Assembly (NCBI GenBank): GCA_002382645.1
Contig: DFYP01000192.1
Coordinates: forward strand, 138-11,869
Length of the DNA: 11,732 bases
From: Desulfovibrio sp. UBA4079
GTDB lineage: Bacteria > Desulfobacterota > Desulfovibrionia > Desulfovibrionales > Desulfovibrionaceae
Direction of reading: 5' to 3'
The notes under the pieces were generated by a model, which made no database searches, had not been told where the DNA came from, and saw nothing but the letters and a program-made list of their open reading frames with translations. Each line of letters opens with the position of its first letter. Positions within the stretch are counted from its first letter, which is position 1. Position numbers and translations under genes: made by a program. Below are positions 1 through 6,046 of this stretch, in pieces.

Positions 1-95
1 ATCTCCAGCTTGTCGCGTTTCAGGTCATAATGACGGCAGGCGGCCTCAATGGCCTCGTCCAGGTTTTTGCCCTGGAACTCTTTGAATTCATTCAT
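1..95 (-). CDS. jag: Jag / SpoIIIJ-associated RNA-binding protein, N-terminal fragment
   Basis: Only the first 31 codons are inside the window; the gene continues beyond base 1. The visible peptide starts MNEFKEFQGKNLDEAI and continues into a short charged helix, which is the Jag_N domain signature (an aromatic-rich start followed by 'GK.ldeAI..A'). The family usually has this N-domain followed by KH and R3H nucleic-acid-binding domains, which cannot be seen here. The ATG at 93-95 is preceded by a GAGG Shine-Dalgarno sequence. It lies 48 bp downstream of yidC on the same strand, the usual position of jag in the rpmH-rnpA-yidD-yidC-jag cluster. That context strongly supports the call despite the short fragment. 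Confidence 0.85.
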   Translation of the reverse strand, partial: MNEFKEFQGKNLDEAIEAACRHYDLKRDKLE

Positions 96-143
96 GCGGT
101 TTCCTCGCTTCCGTCAGCGTTCCGCCATCCTTCGCGCCGGTCC

Positions 144-1736
144 CTACTTCGTCTGGGAGCGGGTCATCCCCCACTGCTGGGCGATGGACAGGACGTTGTT
201 GACCAGCCAGTACACCACCAGGCCCGAGGGGAAGTTCAGGAACAGGAAGGTGAACACCACGGGCATGAACATCATGACCTTGGCCTGGGTGGGGTCGCCG
301 CTGGACGGGGTCATCTTCTGCTGGATGAACATGGTGGCGCCCATGATCAGCGGAGTGACGTAGTAGGGGTCCTTGGCCGAAAGGTCGGCGAGCCAGATGA
401 GGTCCGTGAAGGGCACGTGGCTGATGAAGGGCGCGTGCCGCAGCTCCACGGCTCCGAGCAGGGCCTTGTACAGGCCGAAGAACACGGGGATCTGGACGAT
501 CATCGGCAGGCATCCGCCCATGGGGTTGACCTTGTAGGTCTTGTGCAGGTGCATGATCTCCTGGTTCAGGCGCTGCTTGTCGTCCCCGTACTTCTCGCGG
601 AGCTTCTGGATCATGGGCTGAAGCTTCTTCATCTGATTCATGGACTTGTAGCTTTTCTGGGACAGAGGCCAGAACAAAAGCTTGATGAGCACGGTGAGCA
701 GGATGATGGAGATGCCGTAGTTGTGCACGAACTGATAGAACCAGTTGAGGATCCAGAGCAGGGGCACGGCCAGCAGGTGGAACCAGCCGAAGTCCACGGC
801 CTTGTCCAGGCCGGCCGGCATGTTGGCCAGGATGGCCCGGTCCATGGGACCCATGTAGTAGGAGCAGCGGAAGGTCTGGGACGCGCCGGGCGCGATCTGC
901 ACGTCCTGGTCCACGGCCAGGCGGTAGATGCCGTCCTGGAGCAGGGTCTTGAGCGTGGCCTGCTCGGCCTGGGGCAGCAGGGCGAACAGGAAGTAGTTGC
1001 TGTTGATCGAGGCCCAGCTCAGCGCGCCGGTCTCCTGCACGCCCTTTTCCAGGGCGCCCTTGTCCTTCTCCTCCATGCTCTTGCCGGAGAACAGGTACTC
1101 CACCCGCGTGGGGTTGTAGCTGCTGTCGTCGGTGGACAGGCGCTTGCTGGCCGCGGTGAAGCTCATGCGGGTCTGCACCGGGGCGGCGCCCATGTTGGAC
1201 AGGGTCAACTGCTCCTCGATGAGGTAGGAGTCGGCCTTGAAGGTCAGCTTGCGCTCGATGGACAGGCCCGCGGACTCGCCGGAGAGCACCAGGGTCTTGC
1301 TCTCCGCGCCGGCCATCTCCAGGTCGCCCTCGGGCGCGGCCCAGCGGCCCTGGTGCCAGGTGGGCACGCCGCCCAGGATCAGGCCCAGGGGGGCCTTGGT
1401 CCGGGCGCCGTCACCGACCATGTCCACGTTGCGCGAGCCGGGCTGGATGGTCTCCTTGAAGCGGCTCAGGGTGAAGCCTTCGAGCACGCCGCCGGAGGAG
1501 TTGAACTGGGCGGTGTACAGCGGGGTCTTCACGCTCACGGTGCGGCCCTCGGCCGGGGCGAAATCCATGATCGGCGTGGCGGGCTGGACCGGGACCGGAG
1601 CCGGGGCGGGCTTCTCGGCGGGAGCGGTCTGCTCGGCGGTCTTGGCCGGGGTCTTGGGCGGGGGGAAGATGTACTGCCAGCCGAAGAGAATGGCGAAGGA
1701 CAGGGCCAGGGCGATGATGACGCGTTTGTTGTCCAT
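144..1736 (-). CDS. yidC: Membrane protein insertase YidC (Oxa1 family)
   Basis: A 530-residue inner-membrane insertase that helps Sec-dependent and Sec-independent proteins enter and fold in the membrane. Residues 5-24 form the N-terminal membrane anchor. A Pro/Ala-rich linker (about 25-58) leads into the large periplasmic beta-domain (about 60-310) typical of Gram-negative YidC. The conserved 60KD_IMP core starts near 320, with membrane segments around 320-360, 410-430, 457-475 and 485-520. Recognisable motifs are GDDKQRLNQEIM (384-395), KVNPMGGCLP (402-411), DLSAKDPYYVTP (451-462) and FPSGLVVYW (502-510). At the position of the catalytic groove arginine of E. coli YidC (R366) this protein has Lys352, which keeps the positive charge. 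The start is ATG, 3 nt after the yidD stop; the ribosome binding site is weak, so coupling to yidD is likely. Confidence 0.98.
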   Translation of the reverse strand: MDNKRVIIALALSFAILFGWQYIFPPPKTPAKTAEQTAPAEKPAPAPVPVQPATPIMDFAPAEGRTVSVKTPLYTAQFNSSGGVLEGFTLSRFKETIQPGSRNVDMVGDGARTKAPLGLILGGVPTWHQGRWAAPEGDLEMAGAESKTLVLSGESAGLSIERKLTFKADSYLIEEQLTLSNMGAAPVQTRMSFTAASKRLSTDDSSYNPTRVEYLFSGKSMEEKDKGALEKGVQETGALSWASINSNYFLFALLPQAEQATLKTLLQDGIYRLAVDQDVQIAPGASQTFRCSYYMGPMDRAILANMPAGLDKAVDFGWFHLLAVPLLWILNWFYQFVHNYGISIILLTVLIKLLFWPLSQKSYKSMNQMKKLQPMIQKLREKYGDDKQRLNQEIMHLHKTYKVNPMGGCLPMIVQIPVFFGLYKALLGAVELRHAPFISHVPFTDLIWLADLSAKDPYYVTPLIMGATMFIQQKMTPSSGDPTQAKVMMFMPVVFTFLFLNFPSGLVVYWLVNNVLSIAQQWGMTRSQTK

Positions 1737-1739
1737 GGA

Positions 1740-1988
1740 TCAGCTCGCTTTGCTGTTGCGGAAGGCCAGGCTGAAGCGCGGCGGGACGGGGTCGAAGCCT
1801 CCGGCGCACAGGGGCTGGCAGCGCAGGATGCGCCAGAGGGCCAGGATCGAGCCCTTGAACACGCCGTGGACCAGGATGGCTTGGCGCGCGTACTCCGAAC
1901 ACGAGGGGGTGAACCGGCAGGCGGGAGGCAAAAGAGGCGCGAGGAACGTCTGGTAGAGCCAGATGAGTCCCAAGGCGATGGAGCGCAT
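1740..1988 (-). CDS. yidD: Membrane protein insertion efficiency factor YidD
   Basis: An 82-residue YidD/UPF0161 protein, a small membrane-associated factor that assists YidC-dependent insertion. The N-terminus is a short amphipathic or hydrophobic segment (residues 3-20). The family's cysteine motifs are intact: CRFTPSCSEYA (24-34) and RCQPLCAGGFDPVP (56-69). The length matches the family (70-90 aa). The ATG at 1986-1988 has a GGGAG element about 8 nt upstream, inside the end of rnpA. Only 2 nt separate it from the rnpA stop and 3 nt from the yidC start, so it sits tightly in the operon. Confidence 0.97.
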   Translation of the reverse strand: MRSIALGLIWLYQTFLAPLLPPACRFTPSCSEYARQAILVHGVFKGSILALWRILRCQPLCAGGFDPVPPRFSLAFRNSKAS

Positions 1989-1990
1989 GC

Positions 1991-2377
1991 CTATATCTCC
2001 CGGTCCGGCGCCCGTCCGCCTCCAGCCGCCAGTTTCGGCAGGAGCGGGGCCAGTTCCAGGGTGGCGACGGCAAGTGTCAGCCCCTCGATGTCGAGCGATC
2101 TCTTGGGCACGAGCACGATGTCCAGGGGCCCGGAGATACGATCTTGATGGAGCCTGAAAAACTCTCGCACCACCCGTTTGATGCGGTTGCGTACCGCCGC
2201 CCGCCCCATCTTCCTGCTGACGGCCAAGCCCAGGCGGATGAGGCCCGGGCCCTGGGGCCGCACGGAGACGAACAGAATGAAACTCTTGGTGGAGTATCTC
2301 CGCCCCTGTCCGAAACAGTGCGAAAACTCGGGGCTCTTGCGAAGGCGGCGTTCCCTCGGCCAGCTTAGGCGGCTAAT
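1991..2377 (-). CDS. rnpA: Ribonuclease P protein component, probable non-canonical start
   Basis: The protein subunit of RNase P, which with the catalytic RNA matures tRNA 5' ends. With the start proposed here it has 128 residues, normal for the family. Homology begins at LSWPRERRLRKSPEF. The central cleft is GRRYSTKSFILF (25-36), and the RNR signature is in KMGRAAVRNRIKRVVREFF (56-74, RNR at 63-65). No ATG, GTG or TTG occurs in this frame between the rpmH start and the homologous region. The best candidate is an ATT at 2375-2377, with an AAGGGG Shine-Dalgarno-like sequence 8 nt upstream, so that rnpA overlaps the end of rpmH by 13 bp. The frame also stays open upstream to a GTG at 2657-2659, which leaves a longer product possible. 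Identity is certain; the exact start is not. Confidence 0.9.
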   Translation of the reverse strand: MSRLSWPRERRLRKSPEFSHCFGQGRRYSTKSFILFVSVRPQGPGLIRLGLAVSRKMGRAAVRNRIKRVVREFFRLHQDRISGPLDIVLVPKRSLDIEGLTLAVATLELAPLLPKLAAGGGRAPDREI

Positions 2378-2502
2378 CTCTGGCGCCCCTTCTGGCGGCG
2401 GCGGCGCAGGACCGCGCGGCCGTTCTTGCTGCGGGAACGGACGAGGAAGCCGTGCGTCTTCTTCCGTCTGGTCTTGCTCGGCTGGTAGGTTCTCTTGGAC
2501 AT
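2365..2502 (-). CDS. rpmH: 50S ribosomal protein L34
   Basis: A 45-residue, very basic ribosomal protein of the large subunit. The sequence begins MSKRTYQPSKTRRKKTHGFL, continues with VRSRSKNGRAVLRRRR and ends RQRLAA, an almost ideal L34. The ATG at 2500-2502 is preceded by a GAGGAG ribosome binding site 7 nt upstream. It is the first gene of the rpmH-rnpA-yidD-yidC-jag cluster and has a good promoter upstream. Its TAA stop (2365-2367) lies within the start of rnpA. The complete gene lies inside a longer open frame of rnpA (1991-2659), which is a shadow over rpmH unless an upstream start is used. Confidence 0.98.
   Translation of the reverse strand: MSKRTYQPSKTRRKKTHGFLVRSRSKNGRAVLRRRRQKGRQRLAA
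2386..2391 (-). promoter_or_regulatory. Candidate ribosome binding site for the ATT start of rnpA
   Basis: AAGGGG on the minus strand inside rpmH codons 38-39, 8 nt upstream of the ATT at 2377. It matters because it supports the non-canonical start. It is also simply coding sequence for Lys-Gly of L34, so it may be coincidence. Confidence 0.4.
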
Positions 2503-2554
2503 ATGGATACTCCTCGTGAGATGAATTGCGCTGTTTCAAAAGGTCGAACAAAGC

Positions 2555-2583
2555 CACATAGCCCTTGTCGGGAGCGCCGTCAA
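2555..2583 (-). promoter_or_regulatory. Sigma70-type promoter of the rpmH operon
   Basis: On the minus strand, TTGACG (2578-2583) and TATGTG (2555-2560) are separated by exactly 17 bp. The -35 box matches consensus at 5 of 6 positions and the -10 box at 3 of 6. The predicted transcript starts near 2548, about 45 nt before the rpmH ATG. No other promoter is evident before the downstream genes of the cluster. Confidence 0.6.
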
Positions 2584-2649
2584 GGGTGTTTCCGGAGGCC
2601 CCGGGGGGGCGCTTCCGGTCATCTCGGTTCTCTGTTATCTTCCTGACCC

Positions 2650-3861
2650 ATGGAGCCACCGCGCGTCAAGCACCTGGGCCTGGCCGGCATCGTCCGCGAC
2701 GAGACCCCGTTCTTGCGCGAATGGGTGGATTTCCATCTCCTGGCAGGGATCGAGCGCTTCGTGCTCTATGACAACGGCTCGCGCGAACCCGTGGCCCGGA
2801 CCCTCGCTCCCTATGTGGAGGCCGGGCTGGTGCAGGTCCTGGACTGGCCTGGGCCGCACCGCCAGATGGAGGCCTACCGCCACTGCCTGGCTGAATACGG
2901 CGGCGGATTCCGCTGGCTGGCCTTCCTGGACGCCGACGAGTTCCTCTTCGCCACCAGCGGCGACCTGCGGGCCCTGCTCACGGAATTCGAGGACTGCGGC
3001 GGCCTGGCCGCCAACTGGGTGCTCTTCGGCTCCTCCGGCCATCAGTCCCGGCCCGCCGGGTTCCAGATCGAGAACTACCTGCTGCGCCTGCCCCTGCGGG
3101 GCATGGTCAACCAGCACGTGAAGTGCCTGGTCCGGCCGGAGCGCGTGCTCGGCCCGGCCAGTGTGCACCACTTCGCCTACCGCGAGGGATTCGGCTGCGT
3201 CAGCGAGCGCCGCTGGCCCGTGCCCGGTCCCTACGCGCCCCACAGCGTGGAGCGGGTCCGGGTGCACCACTACTATTACCGCTCCCGGGAGGACTTCGAG
3301 GCCAAGATCGCCCGGGGCATGGCCCATCCGGTGGTCGGCCGCGACGGCTACCGCCCGGAGGAGTTCGCCACCCAGGAGGCCGCGGCCATGGAAGAGGACC
3401 GCGCGGCCCTGCGCTTCCTGCCCCGGCTGCGCTTCCTGACCCGGCAGCCGGACGCCCGGGCGGCCCTGGAACTGGCCGAGCGCTGGAGCACGTTGCCGGC
3501 CCACGAGGCCCTGGGTCTGTCCATGGGCCAGGCGGCCAAGGGCGACGCGGCCGGGGCCGAGGAAACCCTGCGTCTGGCCCTGTTCCATGACCCCGGCAAC
3601 GCGGGCCTGCGCCTGGGGCTGGCCGCGCTGCTCCGGGGCCTCGGCCGCTTCGAGACGGCCCTGGAGGTGGCGCAGGCCGCCCTGCGCCTGCAATCCACGC
3701 CCGAGGGCTGGCTGGAGCTGGCCCGCATCGAGGAGGCCCGGGGCGAGGCCGAGACCGGGGCCCGGGTCCGGGAGTTTCTGCGCGGCAGCCTGAAGCGGGA
3801 AGGGCAGTTGACCCCGGAATGGACGCTCCGGCTGGCCGGGAACCAAGGAGGAGGGAAATGA
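2650..3861 (+). CDS. Glycosyltransferase (GT92/DUF23-like, DxD motif) with C-terminal TPR-like repeats
   Basis: A 403-residue putative glycosyltransferase that would move a sugar from a nucleotide donor to an unknown acceptor. Residues 8-225 resemble the glyco_transf_92 / GT2-like family: HLGLAGIVRDETPFLREWVDFHLLAG-type start, 'ERFVLYDNGS' (35-44), the DxD metal-binding site in WLAFLDADEF (89-98), NQHVKCLVRP (154-163) and the terminal HHYYYRSREDFEAKIARG (206-223). Residues about 285-385 are Ala/Leu-rich helical pairs spaced like two or three TPR units (for example GLRLGLAALLRGLGRFETAL at 319-338). No signal peptide or membrane span is seen, so it is probably cytoplasmic. No Shine-Dalgarno sequence precedes the ATG. 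It is the first gene of an operon with the LUD gene, overlapping it by 4 nt (ATGA). Substrate unknown. Confidence 0.85.
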   Translation: MEPPRVKHLGLAGIVRDETPFLREWVDFHLLAGIERFVLYDNGSREPVARTLAPYVEAGLVQVLDWPGPHRQMEAYRHCLAEYGGGFRWLAFLDADEFLFATSGDLRALLTEFEDCGGLAANWVLFGSSGHQSRPAGFQIENYLLRLPLRGMVNQHVKCLVRPERVLGPASVHHFAYREGFGCVSERRWPVPGPYAPHSVERVRVHHYYYRSREDFEAKIARGMAHPVVGRDGYRPEEFATQEAAAMEEDRAALRFLPRLRFLTRQPDARAALELAERWSTLPAHEALGLSMGQAAKGDAAGAEETLRLALFHDPGNAGLRLGLAALLRGLGRFETALEVAQAALRLQSTPEGWLELARIEEARGEAETGARVREFLRGSLKREGQLTPEWTLRLAGNQGGGK

Positions 3862-4511
3862 AAGATCCCCTGTCGACGTACTGGGCCAAACGCCTGGATC
3901 AGACCGCCGAGGCCCTGGATGACAACGGCTTCGACGTGTTCCGGGCGGACGACGAGGAGGCCGTGCGCCGGGTGGCCCTGTCCGAGATCCTGCCCGCGCT
4001 GGAGCCCCGGGTCATCGGACTGGGCGGTTCCCTGAGCGTGATCCAGTGCGGCCTGTACCAGGCCCTCAAGGAGTTCCCGGGCCTGGAGCTTCTGGACACC
4101 TACGACAAGGCCCTGCCCGAGTCGGAGAAGCTGGAGATGCGCCGCCAGGCCCTGCTCTCCGACCTGTTCGTCTGCGGCGTCAACGCCCTCACCGAGGCCG
4201 GCCAGCTGGTCAACCTGGACATGATCGGCAACCGCGTGGGGGCCCTGGCCTTCGGCCCCAAAAACGTGCTCGTGCTGGCCGGCCGCAACAAGATCGTGCC
4301 GGACCTGGCCGCGGCCATGCGCCGGGTCAAGGACCTGGCCGCGCCGCTCAACACCATGCGCCTGAACAAGAAGACGCCCTGCGTCAAGGCCGCGCGCTGC
4401 CTGGACTGCAAGAGCCCGGACCGTATCTGCAACGTCTGGACGATCACCGAGAAGTCCTTCCCCAAGGGCCGCATCAAGGTCATCCTGGTGGACCGGGACC
4501 TGGGACTCTAG
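3858..4511 (+). CDS. LUD-domain protein (LutC-like) with four-cysteine C-terminus
   Basis: A 217-residue LUD (DUF162) protein. The LUD fold is shared with LutB/LutC of lactate oxidation, but the role of this short stand-alone type is not established. Visible features are GLGGSLSVIQCG (54-65), a long conserved stretch GVNALTEAGQLVNLDMIGNR (107-126), GPKNVLVLAGRNK (133-145), and the terminal cysteine set C175, C181, C184 and C191 in CVKAARCLDCKSPDRICN. The four cysteines could hold a metal or an Fe-S cluster (inference). The start is the ATG at 3858, with a strong AGGAGGAGG site; an in-frame upstream extension into the glycosyltransferase is spurious. It overlaps the previous gene by 4 nt and is followed after 1 nt by the UPF0280 gene. 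No lutA or lutB is nearby, so a lactate-oxidation role is unproven. Confidence 0.9.
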   Translation: MKDPLSTYWAKRLDQTAEALDDNGFDVFRADDEEAVRRVALSEILPALEPRVIGLGGSLSVIQCGLYQALKEFPGLELLDTYDKALPESEKLEMRRQALLSDLFVCGVNALTEAGQLVNLDMIGNRVGALAFGPKNVLVLAGRNKIVPDLAAAMRRVKDLAAPLNTMRLNKKTPCVKAARCLDCKSPDRICNVWTITEKSFPKGRIKVILVDRDLGL

Positions 4512-4512
4512 G

Positions 4513-5253
4513 ATGAAGGATTACCGCGGGGTGGGCCGCGGCTACCGCGAGGCCCTGGCCCCGGACCAGGGGGAGGTCTCCTTCCAGGTGGTCCTGGAGG
4601 AGTCCGATCTCTGGATCGTGGCCCGGCGGAACCTCTCCCGGGAGATCGCGGAATACCTGCGCGGACTGCGCGCCGAGCTCAAGAGCCACATCCTGCTGCA
4701 CCCCGACTTTCTCGCCAGCCTGGCGCCCCTGGACGAGCCCGCGGCCGCCCCGGAGGTGGCCCGGCGCATGTACGCCGCGTCCAGGGTCTGCAACGTGGGG
4801 CCCATGGCCGCGGTGGCCGGGACCATCGCCCAGATGGTCTGCGAGCGCTTCGTGGACGCAAGCCCGGACCTCATCGTGGAGAACGGCGGGGACATCTTTC
4901 TCTGCTCCACCCGGGACCGGGTGGTGGGGCTTTTGGCCGAGCCCAAGTCCGGGGCCCGGCTGGGCCTGCGCATCCCGGCCAGGGAATTCCCCACGAGCCT
5001 GTGCTCCTCCTCGGGCCGCATCGGCCATTCCCTGAGCCTGGGCCGCGGCGACCTGGTCACGGTGCGGGCCGATTCCGGGGCCCTGGCCGATGCCGCGGCC
5101 ACGGCCCTGTGCAACCTGCTCAAGAGCGCGCGGGACCTCTCCCGGGTCCTGGAGCGGGCCCAGGAGCTGGCCGAAGTGGGCGTGCTCGGGGTCTTCGCCC
5201 AGATGGGCGGGCAGGTGGGGGCCTGGGGACAGGTGGAACTGGTGGGCCTGTAG
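4513..5253 (+). CDS. UPF0280 family protein (ApbE-like fold)
   Basis: A 246-residue UPF0280 protein, related in fold to the flavin transferase ApbE but of unknown function. Conserved elements are RVCNVGPMAAVAGTIAQ (91-107), IVENGGDIFL (121-130), TSLCSSSGRIGHS (161-173) and ADAAATALCN (192-201). The last resembles the ApbE 'ADA..TA' segment near its metal site, without a clear match to the full flavin-transfer motif. No signal peptide is seen, whereas ApbE itself is exported, so this acts in the cytoplasm. The ATG lies 1 nt after the stop of the LUD gene and the ribosome binding site is weak, which suggests translational coupling. It is the last gene of the operon, followed by a large palindromic terminator. 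Confidence 0.88.
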   Translation: MKDYRGVGRGYREALAPDQGEVSFQVVLEESDLWIVARRNLSREIAEYLRGLRAELKSHILLHPDFLASLAPLDEPAAAPEVARRMYAASRVCNVGPMAAVAGTIAQMVCERFVDASPDLIVENGGDIFLCSTRDRVVGLLAEPKSGARLGLRIPAREFPTSLCSSSGRIGHSLSLGRGDLVTVRADSGALADAAATALCNLLKSARDLSRVLERAQELAEVGVLGVFAQMGGQVGAWGQVELVGL

Positions 5254-5254
5254 G

Positions 5255-5376
5255 AGGCCGTTGAAAAATCCACGAGGGCTGCGTTGCTTCAGAAAAACGC
5301 ACATCCTCGCGTAGCGGGGATACGCGTCGGACGTGCGTTTTTTTCGCGCCTTGCCCGCGCGTTTTTTGAACGGCCT
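5255..5376. repeat. 122-bp nested palindromic element between convergent operons
   Basis: Outer arms AGGCCGTTGAAAAA (5255-5268) and TTTTTGAACGGCCT (5363-5376) are inverted repeats with one mismatch. Inside them lies a second, longer hairpin (5293-5342). Elements with the same outline, an outer GGCCGTTGAAAAA / TTTTTCAACGGCC pair and inner CTGCGTTGC and CCTTGC blocks, are to my memory dispersed in many delta-proteobacterial genomes. Only one copy is in this window, so its repeat nature is inferred. It fills the gap between the UPF0280 gene and the convergent crp-type gene. Confidence 0.65.
5293..5344 (+). terminator. Rho-independent terminator, probably bidirectional
   Basis: Arms AAAAACGCACATCC (5293-5306) and GGACGTGCGTTTTT (5329-5342) pair with one A/G-type mismatch. 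An inner stem CGCGTA (5308-5313) / TACGCG (5321-5326) closes a 7-nt loop. The plus strand ends in seven T (5338-5344) and the minus strand in five T, so it can serve both the UPF0280 operon and the convergent regulator operon. Confidence 0.85.
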
Positions 5377-5402
5377 GCGAAAAGGACTTCCGCGGCGGTC
5401 CG

Positions 5403-6044
5403 CTAGTCCTTCTTCATGATGTTTTCCAGGAAATCCGGCGAGGTGATGCGGATGGTCCGGTTGGTCAGGTCGTGGTCCGGCGCGCCGATGTTCAGGTGTC
5501 CCTGCTCGGCCAACTGGGCCAGGTAGCTCTCCACGGCCGCGGGCGAGATCACGAACATGTCGGCCAGGGTGCGGATGGCCGAGTCGTAGGCCAGCTCCAT
5601 GTGCCCGTTGATCACGAACAGGTGCAGCGCCCGGCAGATGCCCAGGGGCACGTTGGGCACCTTGAGGGCCTTCTTGGTGGTGACCTTGAGCCGGCTGACC
5701 AGGACCTGGAGGATCGAGGAGATGACCTGGGGGGCCTTGGAGAAGTACTCCTCCAGGTCGTCGCGGGTGATGATGACGAGCTTGGAGTCCTCCAGGGTCA
5801 TGGCCGTGGCCGTACGGGTCTGGTCCTCCAGGAACAGGGCCATCTCGCCGAAGATGGACGGCGGCTTGAGCACGGCGAAGACCTTCTTGCGGCCGTCCAC
5901 CGTGCCGGAGATCTCCACCTCGCCTTCCATGAGGATGTAGGCCTGGTCGCCCCGGCTGCCCTCCACGAAGACGATGTTGTGCTTGAGGAACGTCTTGACC
6001 AAAAACCCCTTGGAAACCTTGTGCATCAGGGGCGGGTTGGCCAT
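5403..6044 (-). CDS. CRP/FNR-type cyclic-nucleotide-binding protein
   Basis: A 213-residue member of the CRP/FNR superfamily. Residues about 18-115 form the cNMP-binding beta-barrel: HNIVFVEGSRGDQAYILMEGEV-type start, then a canonical phosphate-binding cassette FGEMALFLEDQTRTATA (65-81), with the Glu and the Arg-Thr pair where CRP contacts cAMP. A long helix follows (105-125). Residues about 155-185 (RTLADMFVISPAAVESYLAQ) look like a helix-turn-helix, with a divergent tail. No FNR-type N-terminal cysteines are present. Binding of cAMP or a similar ligand is plausible but not shown. The start is ATG with GAGG inside the end of the upstream lipoprotein gene, 2 nt away, so the two are co-transcribed. 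Targets unknown. Confidence 0.85.
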   Translation of the reverse strand: MANPPLMHKVSKGFLVKTFLKHNIVFVEGSRGDQAYILMEGEVEISGTVDGRKKVFAVLKPPSIFGEMALFLEDQTRTATAMTLEDSKLVIITRDDLEEYFSKAPQVISSILQVLVSRLKVTTKKALKVPNVPLGICRALHLFVINGHMELAYDSAIRTLADMFVISPAAVESYLAQLAEQGHLNIGAPDHDLTNRTIRITSPDFLENIMKKD

Positions 6045-6046
6045 GG

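Noticed and set aside
30..2147. 705-codon open frame on the plus strand over yidC, yidD and rnpA
   Set aside because: It is antisense to three certain genes, very rich in Gly, His, Leu and Gln, and resembles no protein; long shadow frames are expected in GC-rich DNA with strong third-position bias.
2503..2649. Replication origin or dnaA next to rpmH
   Set aside because: No dnaA gene and no cluster of DnaA boxes is seen; the neighbour is a glycosyltransferase gene.
2635..3846. 403-codon open frame on the minus strand opposite the glycosyltransferase
   Set aside because: Low-complexity Gly/Ala/Gln/Pro composition, and the opposite strand encodes a protein with clear DxD and family motifs.
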